A stretch of DNA of 64,000 nucleotides from Rickettsiales bacterium (GTDB lineage: Bacteria > Pseudomonadota > Alphaproteobacteria > Rickettsiales > JABCZZ01), in contig DASTXE010000002.1 in assembly GCA_035765535.1 (NCBI GenBank), forward strand, positions 1-64,000, written 5' to 3'. Each line of letters opens with the position of its first letter. Within the stretch, counting starts at the first letter, position 1. The position numbers and the translations under genes were made by a program. A model generated the notes under the pieces. It worked only from the letters and a program-made list of their open reading frames with translations. It ran no database searches and was not told the origin of the DNA. Positions 13,577 to 22,149 of this stretch are shown here, in pieces.

Positions 13577-16240
13577 TTATACCCTGTGATAAATAGTTCT
13601 TCGGCTTTCTTCTACGCCTTCTTTAATGAATTTTCCTAGCGTGCCAGGGCTTATTGGTGGTTTTTCAAGCATTGTAGAAAAACTATCCAACCCCTCTCTA
13701 ACATCATTTCCGTCTCCTATTGCTTTTTTAAGATCATTAAACCATTTCACTTCATCTCTATCTTCGCCGTTGATTAACATGGCAATAATGTAGAGCGCTT
13801 CCATGTTGGTAATAGTCTGACGACTTAATCCGACTAGGCTAAGGCTTCGATCGAGATCATTCTTATATTTTCCAGCGTCTTGATTAAAATGGTCTGCGCA
13901 TTTTTCCAGTGCTGCATCTAAGGCTGTTAATATGGGAGGACTTATTCGCAGATCCTGGCAAAGATTATGGCTTGATAGTGCGGCATAACCAATAATATCA
14001 ATAGGAACAGAATTGCCTATATTGTGTAGGGCCCATGCTACTCCCCCAGCTTGAATATGCTCATCTGCCAGTAATACCATATCACCTGGGTGAAACTCGG
14101 ATGGATCAAATACAGGATGAGATGTTAATCTGCTGACAATACCAGCGGTAGTGCGAGGAACTCTATCACTCACAAGTGAGATCATCGGTCGATCGTTCCT
14201 AAAAACTATCTGACTTTCAAGGCCTCTCTCCTCTAAGCGCTGATTAAGCCGTTCGGTTATTTCAATACCATATGTCAAGGCCATGTAATTAATGTTAACA
14301 CCAGGGCGTGTGGTATCTTTTACAGGGCTGGCAATATGGACAACGGCTGGCAATTGGGAAGAAAATGTGCCGTTTGTTTTAGATAATACATTATCAATAA
14401 TGGCATCCAGTGATTCGGTATTAAGCCAGCTATCTACCACCAGTCGAGATGCCAGCATTCTCACATCATCCGGTGCTTTTGACCGCCATGGATCAAAATC
14501 TTGACCATCTAGAAACTTTCCACGTTTTGCAATATGGCGTAACTCTAGCGTTTGATCTGTACTATCGGCACTATTCACAACCGGAACCTCTGTTTCGTAA
14601 TGGCCAGAGAAAACCCTGGATTCTTCTCCTTTCACAAAGGGTTCCCGTGTCTCAAATTTTTGCCCTCTTTCCTTATCAATTTTCCTGAGTAAACTGCCTT
14701 TATTACTGTGGTAGAACGTATCCAGAATTAAAATAGCCTGCTCCAGTGACTCACTTTTATTGGCGCGATATAAATCATAATTTGTAATTCGTATCCCTGA
14801 ATCGGCAGAGTATTTTAAATATTCAGCACCAGTCTTTTTGTCTGTAAAACTAATGTCGGAAATAGTGAGTGCCAATTTATTAAAAATATCTACGGGATCA
14901 GCATGAACGTTAGCATTACTATAATAATCAATGGATGATTTTTGGGCTAGATCGAGAAATTTAGGAAGATCACGAATATCCAGAAATCCTCTTTTTAAGT
15001 CTGCATGGGCAATAACAGGTTTTATTTTATCAGGCGATGTTCCATCTAAAACCTTAATCTTTGTATTCGTGCCGACATTATGAATGAGCAGTGAGATGAT
15101 GTACTGAGAAGATTTATGATGTCCTTCAATAACCTCTTCTTCTAAACTTAAACGCCCATGGTTTACTCCCGGGATTCCCTCAACATCATGCGCTCTTTTT
15201 AAAACGCGACTCTTTGCTTCTTCATAAGGAACATGAATAAATATAATACTTTCACGTGCATTCCTGGAGGAAAGAAGTTCAAATTGCTTAGGAGTGATAA
15301 CCGAAGAATCGATTACGAGGTTTGGTAATTGCCCCTTTTGAGACAGCTCACCTATAAATCTCCACTGCATATCTTTAATGACGCGCGCTTCATCCTCTGT
15401 AAACCGACCATAATCCTCGAGATATTTTTCTGAAGCGCCGTCCCGGCGTGCAGCTGCTTGATGCTCTAATAGTAAAGGCCTCAATACATCTATATTTAAG
15501 CATGCTGGCGTATCATTACAGCGGGTTATTCTATCTTTAACGATATCCGCTCGTAATGTTGTTTTCCCGGAGCCTTGCCCACCAATAACGGCGATATGTT
15601 TTCTTTTTGTTGTATCACTTGCAGCCAAGAGCTCTAAGGGTGAATCAGGAGAAGAGGCACACGTCTCAATCGCTTGTAGCACAAATGGCTTGAGTTTATT
15701 GACTGCCATTTTGTTATAAAGATGGGACGCGGTTAAAAGGGAAGTAAGTTCTTTTGTATCAACATGAGGGCTATCAATCATGCCTAAGTTTGCTCTTAAA
15801 GATATCAAGCGCCTTATTCGTAATGCTGCATCCGCAACTTCATTATGCGGAGGCGAAGGTGGTTCCTCAGAAAATATTTCTTCGACTGCATTAGCCGCAT
15901 TCTGCCTAATGCTTTCCCTTTCTTGGATTATTTCTTGTCCCAACTTTTCCATAGAAGGAAGAATGGTACTATAATAGAGGCTGTTAACAGTATCTAAATA
16001 CTGCTGATCATCTGCTACCTTGACTTTCAAGGGCACTAAGGCTGCAGTTAACTGTAATGCGATGCGTTCCGGTCTGGCTTCAATAAATTTGGATATAGGA
16101 AGCCCTGTGGCTTCACTCATATCACGCAGCCAAGCGTGGTTATTAGGAAAAACATTCTCATTATTGAGAATGGTATAATTTTCTAATTGATCATCAGGCT
16201 CTGAGCGTAGTGCAGCTGTTCCGTAACGTGGTCTATACAT
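13577..16240 (-). CDS. Large protein with zeta-toxin-like P-loop kinase domain and phosphoribosyltransferase-like C-terminal region
   Basis: 887 residues from ATG 16240; a TTG at 16321 would add 27 residues but has no ribosome site. Residues ~215-385 form a P-loop kinase: GGQGSGKTT (220-228), NIDVLRP, NLVIDSS and a C-terminal R-rich lid, the pattern of zeta toxins, which phosphorylate UDP-N-acetyl sugars. Residues ~635-745 contain VVHIASPVKDTTRPG and MVLLADEHIQAGGVAWAL, which resembles the PRPP-binding loop of phosphoribosyltransferases. The middle and the ~190-residue N-terminal part are unassigned. First gene of the operon. Kinase assignment is fairly safe; the phosphoribosyltransferase call is tentative and substrate and role are inferred. 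Confidence 0.65.
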   Translation of the reverse strand: MYRPRYGTAALRSEPDDQLENYTILNNENVFPNNHAWLRDMSEATGLPISKFIEARPERIALQLTAALVPLKVKVADDQQYLDTVNSLYYSTILPSMEKLGQEIIQERESIRQNAANAVEEIFSEEPPSPPHNEVADAALRIRRLISLRANLGMIDSPHVDTKELTSLLTASHLYNKMAVNKLKPFVLQAIETCASSPDSPLELLAASDTTKRKHIAVIGGQGSGKTTLRADIVKDRITRCNDTPACLNIDVLRPLLLEHQAAARRDGASEKYLEDYGRFTEDEARVIKDMQWRFIGELSQKGQLPNLVIDSSVITPKQFELLSSRNARESIIFIHVPYEEAKSRVLKRAHDVEGIPGVNHGRLSLEEEVIEGHHKSSQYIISLLIHNVGTNTKIKVLDGTSPDKIKPVIAHADLKRGFLDIRDLPKFLDLAQKSSIDYYSNANVHADPVDIFNKLALTISDISFTDKKTGAEYLKYSADSGIRITNYDLYRANKSESLEQAILILDTFYHSNKGSLLRKIDKERGQKFETREPFVKGEESRVFSGHYETEVPVVNSADSTDQTLELRHIAKRGKFLDGQDFDPWRSKAPDDVRMLASRLVVDSWLNTESLDAIIDNVLSKTNGTFSSQLPAVVHIASPVKDTTRPGVNINYMALTYGIEITERLNQRLEERGLESQIVFRNDRPMISLVSDRVPRTTAGIVSRLTSHPVFDPSEFHPGDMVLLADEHIQAGGVAWALHNIGNSVPIDIIGYAALSSHNLCQDLRISPPILTALDAALEKCADHFNQDAGKYKNDLDRSLSLVGLSRQTITNMEALYIIAMLINGEDRDEVKWFNDLKKAIGDGNDVREGLDSFSTMLEKPPISPGTLGKFIKEGVEESRRTIYHRV

Positions 16241-16522
16241 TGTACTTAATATCCCTAACCAAATTTGCGGCGCGGATAATAAGTATAATGTGTTAAAGAA
16301 GTATGAACTGCTTTGTCCCAATTCAGATAAATCAAGTAACCTTTGCGTAATTAAATTTCTTAAAACGCTCTATTTCGCATACAGAGCTAGTAAATGAAAT
16401 CTGTCGTTTCAGCGGATATAATTGGTAGCGTTTGAGTTTATAAGCATGTTCACAGGACGTTTGTATAGAAAGAGAGAAAAACATCCCTGCTAACTAGTAG
16501 ATAATCCCTGTTCTACAGAAAA

Positions 16523-16551
16523 AAATTCCCTGTTATGTTTTTAGGGAATTT
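16523..16551. repeat. Inverted repeat AAATTCCCT / AGGGAATTT
   Basis: 9-bp perfect arms (16523-16531, 16543-16551) with an 11-base loop. Related to the larger repeat at 16620-16655. Confidence 0.6.
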
Positions 16552-16619
16552 GAAGATAACTATCTAATATAACGCTGTTTTCTATATCGCCCGAGAATGA
16601 TGTGCCTTTGAAATACTAG

Positions 16620-16655
16620 AAATTCCCTGTTTTTTCCCTGATAAACAGGGAATTT
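16620..16655. repeat. Perfect 13-bp inverted repeat, alphaproteobacterial AGGGAATTT type
   Basis: AAATTCCCTGTTT (16620-16632) and AAACAGGGAATTT (16643-16655), loop 10 bases containing another CCCTG. Followed by GCGGAGACTGGTTCGCGG. From memory, clusters of AGGGAATTT followed by this kind of sequence occur near integration sites in alphaproteobacterial genomes. Confidence 0.6.
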
Positions 16656-16971
16656 GATGCGGAGACTGGTTCGCGGTAGACTCCGTCCACTACCATTTAC
16701 ACATTCGCCAGGCTCCGTTAAAGCCCGCCAAACCTATACTCCATATAACCGTCGGAACCTACCCTCAAGTCATTGGAAAATTGACTGCCATTGGGCGCAT
16801 AAAGACTAATCCATCTCATGTCTATACTTTCAACCGACGGGTTTATATAAGATAAAAGCATAATAAAAATATTTTTATATTTCAATAAATTAAAACATAT
16901 CTATTTTATTCGATAAGGTATACGCTCGTTTTCCATTCGATATTATTTGAATGCAACTGAAAGGCTATTTT

Positions 16972-17100
16972 ATGACAACCTCAACCTCTCCCACCCCGCA
17001 AAAGGATGACGCAGAGAAAAATGGCCCCTCTGTGCCAGCAAACGATACCAATAAGAAACAGGAAACGAATAATGCTCCTGCTAACAGTGATAAGAAATAG
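16972..17100 (+). CDS. 42-residue hydrophilic, probably disordered protein
   Basis: ATG 16972 to TAG 17100, with AAAGG about 8 bases upstream. Composition is Thr/Ser/Pro/Asn/Lys-rich (MTTSTSPTPQKDD at the start, NNAPANSDKK at the end). No family. It is flanked by an AT-rich upstream region and a perfect palindrome just downstream, which fits a small independent transcription unit. Confidence 0.45.
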   Translation: MTTSTSPTPQKDDAEKNGPSVPANDTNKKQETNNAPANSDKK

Positions 17101-17116
17101 CATTGGCTTATACTAA

Positions 17117-17142
17117 GTAGCAGTCTCTGCAGAGACTGCTAC
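17117..17142 (+). terminator. 26-bp perfect palindrome after the 42-residue gene
   Basis: GTAGCAGTCTCTG and its exact reverse complement, joined without spacer. Followed by ACTTCTTTAG, a poor T-run. Either a terminator or a binding site for a dimeric protein. Confidence 0.5.
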
Positions 17143-17225
17143 ACTTCTTTAGTTATTCCCTATACGAACCGGGCTTATGCCAAAGAATATTGAAGTTGTT
17201 CATCTCGAATGAACGGAAAGAATCC

Positions 17226-17393
17226 ATGATGACTTTGATAGATCGCGGCACCAAACACACCTGTGCAAGTTGTGCCACTCGATTTTATGATCTCAATAAG
17301 CAACCGGCAATTTGCCCCACTTGCGAAAAGAAAGTTTCCGTAATAGCAAAAACGGTTATTGTACGGCGTAATCGCCATAGAAAAAAGGAATAG
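17226..17393 (+). CDS. FYDLN-type small zinc-ribbon protein
   Basis: 55 residues from ATG 17226 (a second ATG follows directly at 17229; GGAAAGAA is upstream; a TTG at 17190 is in frame but unlikely). It has CASC - FYDLNKQP - CPTC, the signature of the FYDLN (TIGR02300) family of alphaproteobacteria, two Cys pairs for one zinc. The long acidic tail usual in the family is missing; this copy ends with a basic RRNRHRKKE. Function of the family is unknown. Confidence 0.75.
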   Translation: MMTLIDRGTKHTCASCATRFYDLNKQPAICPTCEKKVSVIAKTVIVRRNRHRKKE

Positions 17394-17426
17394 GTTCGCT
17401 ATAGAGTTTATCCATTACTATAAATG

Positions 17427-18317
17427 TTAGCGCTTTTTCCGGTTAAGTGTCTTCGCTTTGCGTTTTTGTTCAGGCTCCACGAACATTTCCTGCAGCTTAT
17501 TGCTTCTTTCAACATCGCCTGCGGCCGTCGGGCGTCTTGTGCTGAGGTCGAACTGATCTCCGTCGCTGAGTACATGCAGTCTCACATCGGATATGGATAA
17601 TGTCCGCTTTTCTTCGCCATCGGTAATATTGGAACATGTGACGCTTGCGCCGTCCACCACATACACCGCGCCTGCGCCCAACACAGTGAATTTTCGCTCT
17701 TTGACGATGATGGCGGTATTTTCATCAATACCGATACCGAGAATACGCGGATTCAGTGCAACCGCGCCCAGAAGGCGGCCAATGCGCCCGCGTTCGGCAA
17801 AATGCTGGTCGATAATGACGTCGCGCAATAAGCCCAGTCCGGCAGCCATGTGCAGATCGCCGATACGGTGCGATTCGGAATTCGATCCACGAATCAGCAT
17901 GACTTCACTCATCACAGAGGCCCCTGCGGAGGTTCCCGCAATCATGCCGCCATTGTTGAATATCTCATGAATACGTGTTTCAAAAGGCGTATCGCCAATC
18001 TGGCTGCTGATGCGCAATTGGTCTCCGCCGGAGAAGAAGACGCCGTCAATATCATCAAAGAGACGAAGTTTTTCTTCGCTGGCGGATTCCGCACGATCCG
18101 AGATGTACAAGTGCCTCAGTTCATGAATGCCGAGCTTTGCAAATGCGATTTTATATTCCTCGAAATAATCTTCCGGCACTTCCGACGCAATAGTAGCCAG
18201 CAGCAGCTTGTCGCCATGCACATGCTTGGCAACTTCCTTCAGGATAACGCATTCGCCTTCTTTATCCTCATGGCCGCCGATAATGATAAGCGTGCCATGT
18301 TTTCTGGAATTAGGCAT
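17427..18317 (-). CDS. cphB: Cyanophycinase (peptidase family S51)
   Basis: 296 residues. Cuts the stored polymer cyanophycin into beta-Asp-Arg dipeptides in the cytoplasm. GTSAGAS (128-134) holds the serine nucleophile; FFSGGDQ and the IIDQHFAERGRIGRL segment are also typical. No signal peptide, so it is the intracellular type. The start overlaps the isoaspartyl peptidase gene by 8 bases. The C-terminal ~25 residues are very basic (KRKAKTLNRKKR), an extension not needed for catalysis. Confidence 0.92.
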   Translation of the reverse strand: MPNSRKHGTLIIIGGHEDKEGECVILKEVAKHVHGDKLLLATIASEVPEDYFEEYKIAFAKLGIHELRHLYISDRAESASEEKLRLFDDIDGVFFSGGDQLRISSQIGDTPFETRIHEIFNNGGMIAGTSAGASVMSEVMLIRGSNSESHRIGDLHMAAGLGLLRDVIIDQHFAERGRIGRLLGAVALNPRILGIGIDENTAIIVKERKFTVLGAGAVYVVDGASVTCSNITDGEEKRTLSISDVRLHVLSDGDQFDLSTRRPTAAGDVERSNKLQEMFVEPEQKRKAKTLNRKKR

Positions 18318-19173
18318 ATTCAGCGCCTTTTTTTAAGTACACTTTCGGCTCAGGACTTTCTTCCCATGCCATACCGACTGCGAAACCCGGACTGTTATGC
18401 GCCCAGGTAAGATGGCCTTCCGCGGTGATGCCGATGATGCCTGCCTCGCCTTTGACTTTATCCAGGAGTTTGATCGCATATTCCGCTGCTTCATTGCTGG
18501 ACATGGCTTTAAAGTAATGCAGGCACTCGGAGGCAAGCAATACACGCGCAATGGCCTCGCCTTCGCCGGAACAGCTGATAGCTCCGCGCTTGTTGTCGGC
18601 GTAAAATCCGCATCCAGGTAGAGGCACATCGCCCACGCGCCCCACGCGTGTGCCGCTCAGTCCGCCGGTAGAAGTGGCTGCCGCCAGATTACCTTGCTTA
18701 TCCCTTGCCACACAGCCTACGGTGTCGCATTCAGTGGCCTTCTTGGCTGCGGCAGGGGGTGATACCTGTTCGAATCCCTGGGATTGTGCAAACCTCATCG
18801 CACCTTCGCCGATAAGAAAGATTGCTTTGTCTCGCAGTAATGCCCGCGCGACTGAAACCGGATGTTCGATATTTTTAAGACCGGCGACGGCCCCGATATC
18901 AAGCGTTGCGCCGTCCATAATGGAAGCGGTAAGCTCGATATTGCCTTCCTCATTGCGGACAGCGCCATAAAGCCCGGCATTGTAAGCAGGATCATTCTCC
19001 AGTTTTTTGACCACTTCCTCTACCGCTTCAAGCGCCGTCCCGCCTTCCGATAGGATACGGCTGCCGATCATAATAGCTTCATGCAGCCCTGCACGATTGC
19101 ATTGCTCTTCCTGCGGCTCAATGGATTTTGCGCCGCCATGCGCGATTAACGACCAGTGCACGGGATCAGACAT
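18310..19173 (-). CDS. iaaA: Isoaspartyl peptidase / plant-type asparaginase
   Basis: 287 residues, N-terminal nucleophile hydrolase. Thr151 in ECDTVGCVARD becomes the new N-terminus and nucleophile after self-cleavage; GGLSGTRVGRVGDVPLPG binds substrate. It splits beta-Asp-X dipeptides; beside cphA and cphB its natural substrate is very probably beta-Asp-Arg from cyanophycin. Overlaps by 8 bases with the gene on each side, giving strict coupling. Confidence 0.92.
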   Translation of the reverse strand: MSDPVHWSLIAHGGAKSIEPQEEQCNRAGLHEAIMIGSRILSEGGTALEAVEEVVKKLENDPAYNAGLYGAVRNEEGNIELTASIMDGATLDIGAVAGLKNIEHPVSVARALLRDKAIFLIGEGAMRFAQSQGFEQVSPPAAAKKATECDTVGCVARDKQGNLAAATSTGGLSGTRVGRVGDVPLPGCGFYADNKRGAISCSGEGEAIARVLLASECLHYFKAMSSNEAAEYAIKLLDKVKGEAGIIGITAEGHLTWAHNSPGFAVGMAWEESPEPKVYLKKGAEYA

Positions 19174-21961
19174 AGGTTTGCATTTCCTTTAAAGAGGATG
19201 AATGATGCGGATGCTGGAAATCAGGTTTGAATTCCATCACCTGTTTCCAGCATTGCTCGACATCGCTGGGAGTCAGGATCACTAAATCGCCCGGCCGTGC
19301 TTTTTGAAGGCACAATTCCGTTGCGTCTTCTTCCGAATAAACGCCGATAATATGCTCATCCCCGCGTCCGGCCAGACGGGCTCCCTCGCAAAGCAACCGC
19401 ACGATCTCGCCATCCGGGCGGCCGCGTGTATCCGGTTTTTCGCGGAACACGGCCAGATCCAGTTCTTTCCCGGCAATACGGCCTACTTCAAGTATGTCTT
19501 CATCCCGCCTGTCTCCCGGCGTGCTGACATGACCGATAACGCGTAAGTAATTTCCTCTCATATGCCGGATCATGCGAAAGAATGCGCGCAGGGCAGCGGG
19601 ATTATGCGCATAGTCCACAATAATCCTGAAACCGTGCCCGTCATGGATATTGAAGCGCCCGGGGTTCTGCTCGTAAGAAGAGCTGAACGACATAAGGGCG
19701 GAACGCATGACTTGCGGATCAATATCAAGCCCGCTTGCAATGGCAATGGCCGCGAGCGCATTTTCGATGTTAAACGCAGCCGCGCCGGAATAAGTGGCCG
19801 GAATCTCATCCGCTGCCACAATCGGGATGCGGATGCCGTCACGGTACATGACCAATTGCGCTTTGCCGCCGATCGTCTCACGGGAAACACAGCGCCCTCC
19901 CTTTTCCAGATGCTCGCGCAACGGTCCCCCTTTGGCACTGGACATAGAGAAATAACACACCGAACCGCCTGCATGCTCCGCCATGGCTAACGTGCGCGGA
20001 TCGTCGGCGTTAAGAACGCTTATCCCTCCGGAGTGGACGGATTCCACCACGACGGATTTAATCGCAGCCAGATCTTCTATGGTTTCAACGCCGCTGATAC
20101 CGATATGGTCTTCCGTCACATTCAGCACCGCGCCGATATCGCAGTCCATTACACCGAGCCCTTCGCGGATAATGCCGCCTCGCGCCGTTTCCAGCACGGC
20201 GACGTCGATAGTAGGATCTTTTAGCAGCATGCGCGCGCTTTTCGGCCCGCTGGCATCGCCTTCCCAGATACAATCATCGCCGACATACACACCGGATGTG
20301 GAGGTGAATCCTACCTTCAGCCCCGATTGCCGCAGGATATGCGCTACCATCCGCACCGTGGTGGATTTGCCATTGGTCCCGGTGATCGCAATAACAGGTG
20401 CCCTGGTTTTCTGATGGGCGGGAAATAAAGCGGAAATAACAGGTTTTGCGACGTCACGCGGACGGCCTTCTGCAGGATAAAGATGCATGCGGAAGCCGGG
20501 AGAGGCGTTGACTTCAACAATGCCGCCCCCCGTTTCGCGCCATGAACGGCTTATATCCGGCACGATCATGTCGATGCCCGCAACATCAAGGCCGATCATC
20601 AGGGATGCCCTGCGTGCAATGCCCGCATTATCCGGATGCATATCGTCGGTGCGATCGATCGCTGTTCCTCCGGTCGAAAGATTAGCCGTTGCCGCGAGCA
20701 CAACATGCTGTTTAAGCGCAGGCACACTTTCCAGAGTCATGCCGGAGCGGGCCAGCCATGCGATAAGAGCATCGTCTACCTTGATGCGTGTCATAACATC
20801 TTCATGACCGTCGCCACGGCGTGGATCATCATTCACCTTTTCGATAAGCGCGGCGATACTGTCCCGTCCATTGCCAATCACATGGGCGGGTACACGCTCA
20901 GCAGCGGCGATAACTTCCCCATTTACGACAAGCACGCGGTAATCTTTGCCGGTATAGTGTTTTTCAATGATAACATAATGAGAAAGCTCTTTTGCTTTAT
21001 TGAAGGCTTCCGTCACCATCTCGAGCGTATGAAGGCAGGTGCTGACGCCACGGCCATGGTTACAATCAAGCGGTTTAATGGTGATAGGAAAACCAATATT
21101 TCTTGCAACTTCCAAAGCGCCTTCCACCGTGCGCACTGCTTCGCCTTCGGGAACGGGAATACTGACTCCCCTCAATATTTTCTTGGTTAATTCCTTGTCC
21201 GATGCCGTTTCAACCGCCATGTTAGAGGTGGTGCTGGTAACGCTTGCGCGGATAAGCTTGCGGTATTTGCCCGTACCCAGCTGCACCAGGCTTTGTTCAT
21301 CCAGCCTGAACCAGGGTATATCCCTGCGCTCCGCTTCATCTACGAGCGACTGGGTAGTCGGGCCGAATTTTTCTGCCCTGACCAACCTGCGTAATTCAGC
21401 AAGGGCTTTTTCCAGATCGAAACCACCTGTATCGGGCAGGCTATAAACTTTCTCAACTCCCTTAAACTGATTGAAAGGAGAGGGGAGCAGGGAAGCCACC
21501 AGATCCAGCGCAGCACGACCGGCATAAAGCCCTGCCTCCTCGAAGCGATAAGTATACATGATGTTGTAATGGCCCGGCTTGCCCTTGACGGAGCGCGTCT
21601 TGCCGCGCGTTACCTGCAGGCCCGCCATAGTCTGCAATTCAATAGCCACATGTTCGATGATGTGACCGATCCATGTGCCTTCATGGAGCCGTTCCACAAA
21701 TCCGCCTGCTTTTCTCCTGGAACAGGTATGCTCATGGAGGCCGGGCAGGCATGCCACTAATTTTTCCGTAAACCCCGAAAGTTTATTGGAAGGCCAGTCT
21801 TCCAGCGCTCCCAGATCCACCTGCAGGCGGATCATCGGTTTGTGGCTATAAAGATGAGGGCCACGATAAATTCTGCATTCTAAAACATGTAAGGGGGGTG
21901 AAAGTACATCTTTGTTTGCATTTGACGCAAGCACCGGAAATTCAGCAATCGCTTGTCCCAT
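19166..21961 (-). CDS. cphA: Cyanophycin synthetase
   Basis: 931 residues from ATG 21961 (AGGG upstream); a GTG at 21991 would add ten. Makes the Asp/Arg polymer cyanophycin with ATP. Order: N-terminal domain (~1-160), ATP-grasp domain (~210-510; TIKPLDCNHGRGVS, EVNASPGFRMH), Mur-ligase-like domain with P-loop GTNGKSTT (528-535) and C-terminal lobe (DYAHNPAA). Both ATP sites look intact, so this is the CphA1 type that adds Asp and Arg, not CphA2. First gene of the operon cphA-iaaA-cphB. Confidence 0.94.
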   Translation of the reverse strand: MGQAIAEFPVLASNANKDVLSPPLHVLECRIYRGPHLYSHKPMIRLQVDLGALEDWPSNKLSGFTEKLVACLPGLHEHTCSRRKAGGFVERLHEGTWIGHIIEHVAIELQTMAGLQVTRGKTRSVKGKPGHYNIMYTYRFEEAGLYAGRAALDLVASLLPSPFNQFKGVEKVYSLPDTGGFDLEKALAELRRLVRAEKFGPTTQSLVDEAERRDIPWFRLDEQSLVQLGTGKYRKLIRASVTSTTSNMAVETASDKELTKKILRGVSIPVPEGEAVRTVEGALEVARNIGFPITIKPLDCNHGRGVSTCLHTLEMVTEAFNKAKELSHYVIIEKHYTGKDYRVLVVNGEVIAAAERVPAHVIGNGRDSIAALIEKVNDDPRRGDGHEDVMTRIKVDDALIAWLARSGMTLESVPALKQHVVLAATANLSTGGTAIDRTDDMHPDNAGIARRASLMIGLDVAGIDMIVPDISRSWRETGGGIVEVNASPGFRMHLYPAEGRPRDVAKPVISALFPAHQKTRAPVIAITGTNGKSTTVRMVAHILRQSGLKVGFTSTSGVYVGDDCIWEGDASGPKSARMLLKDPTIDVAVLETARGGIIREGLGVMDCDIGAVLNVTEDHIGISGVETIEDLAAIKSVVVESVHSGGISVLNADDPRTLAMAEHAGGSVCYFSMSSAKGGPLREHLEKGGRCVSRETIGGKAQLVMYRDGIRIPIVAADEIPATYSGAAAFNIENALAAIAIASGLDIDPQVMRSALMSFSSSYEQNPGRFNIHDGHGFRIIVDYAHNPAALRAFFRMIRHMRGNYLRVIGHVSTPGDRRDEDILEVGRIAGKELDLAVFREKPDTRGRPDGEIVRLLCEGARLAGRGDEHIIGVYSEEDATELCLQKARPGDLVILTPSDVEQCWKQVMEFKPDFQHPHHSSSLKEMQTYV

Positions 21962-22127
21962 TGTTATCCCTGGTTGGTTAATAGTGTCCACTTTTGTTCC
22001 AGTAGGCGGTGGAAGTAATACTATTAAACTTGGATGCTTATAAAAACACCGGACGGAAAAGCGTATTGCGAGTTAAAAATTAATAAAGTGTACTGGCGTT
22101 TAAAGAATCTGGTGGCATTAATTAAGT

Positions 22128-22149
22128 AAGGAGAAGAATGCCAATATGA
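22128..22149 (+). promoter_or_regulatory. Ribosome site with overlapping three-codon leader ORF before the lipase-like gene
   Basis: AAGGAGAAG (22128-22136) lies just before ATG CCA ATA TGA (22138-22149). The TGA overlaps ATG 22146 of the main gene (ATGA). The spacing favours initiation at the small ORF and re-initiation at the main gene. Confidence 0.4.

Larger units (their letters stand above)
16241..16971. other. Accessory intergenic DNA with AGGGAATTT inverted repeats and an AT-rich end
   Basis: No convincing gene. It holds the inverted repeats at 16523-16551 and 16620-16655, an extra copy of CCCTG at 16505, a GC-richer part (16656-16740) starting GCGGAGACTGGTTCGCGG, and a strongly AT-rich tail (16850-16930) that probably carries the promoter of the 42-residue gene. 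It marks the change from accessory to core genes. Confidence 0.5.

Noticed and set aside
18766..18790. GTTCGAATCCC resembling a tRNA T-arm
   Set aside because: It lies inside the isoaspartyl peptidase gene and no acceptor or anticodon stem can be formed around it.
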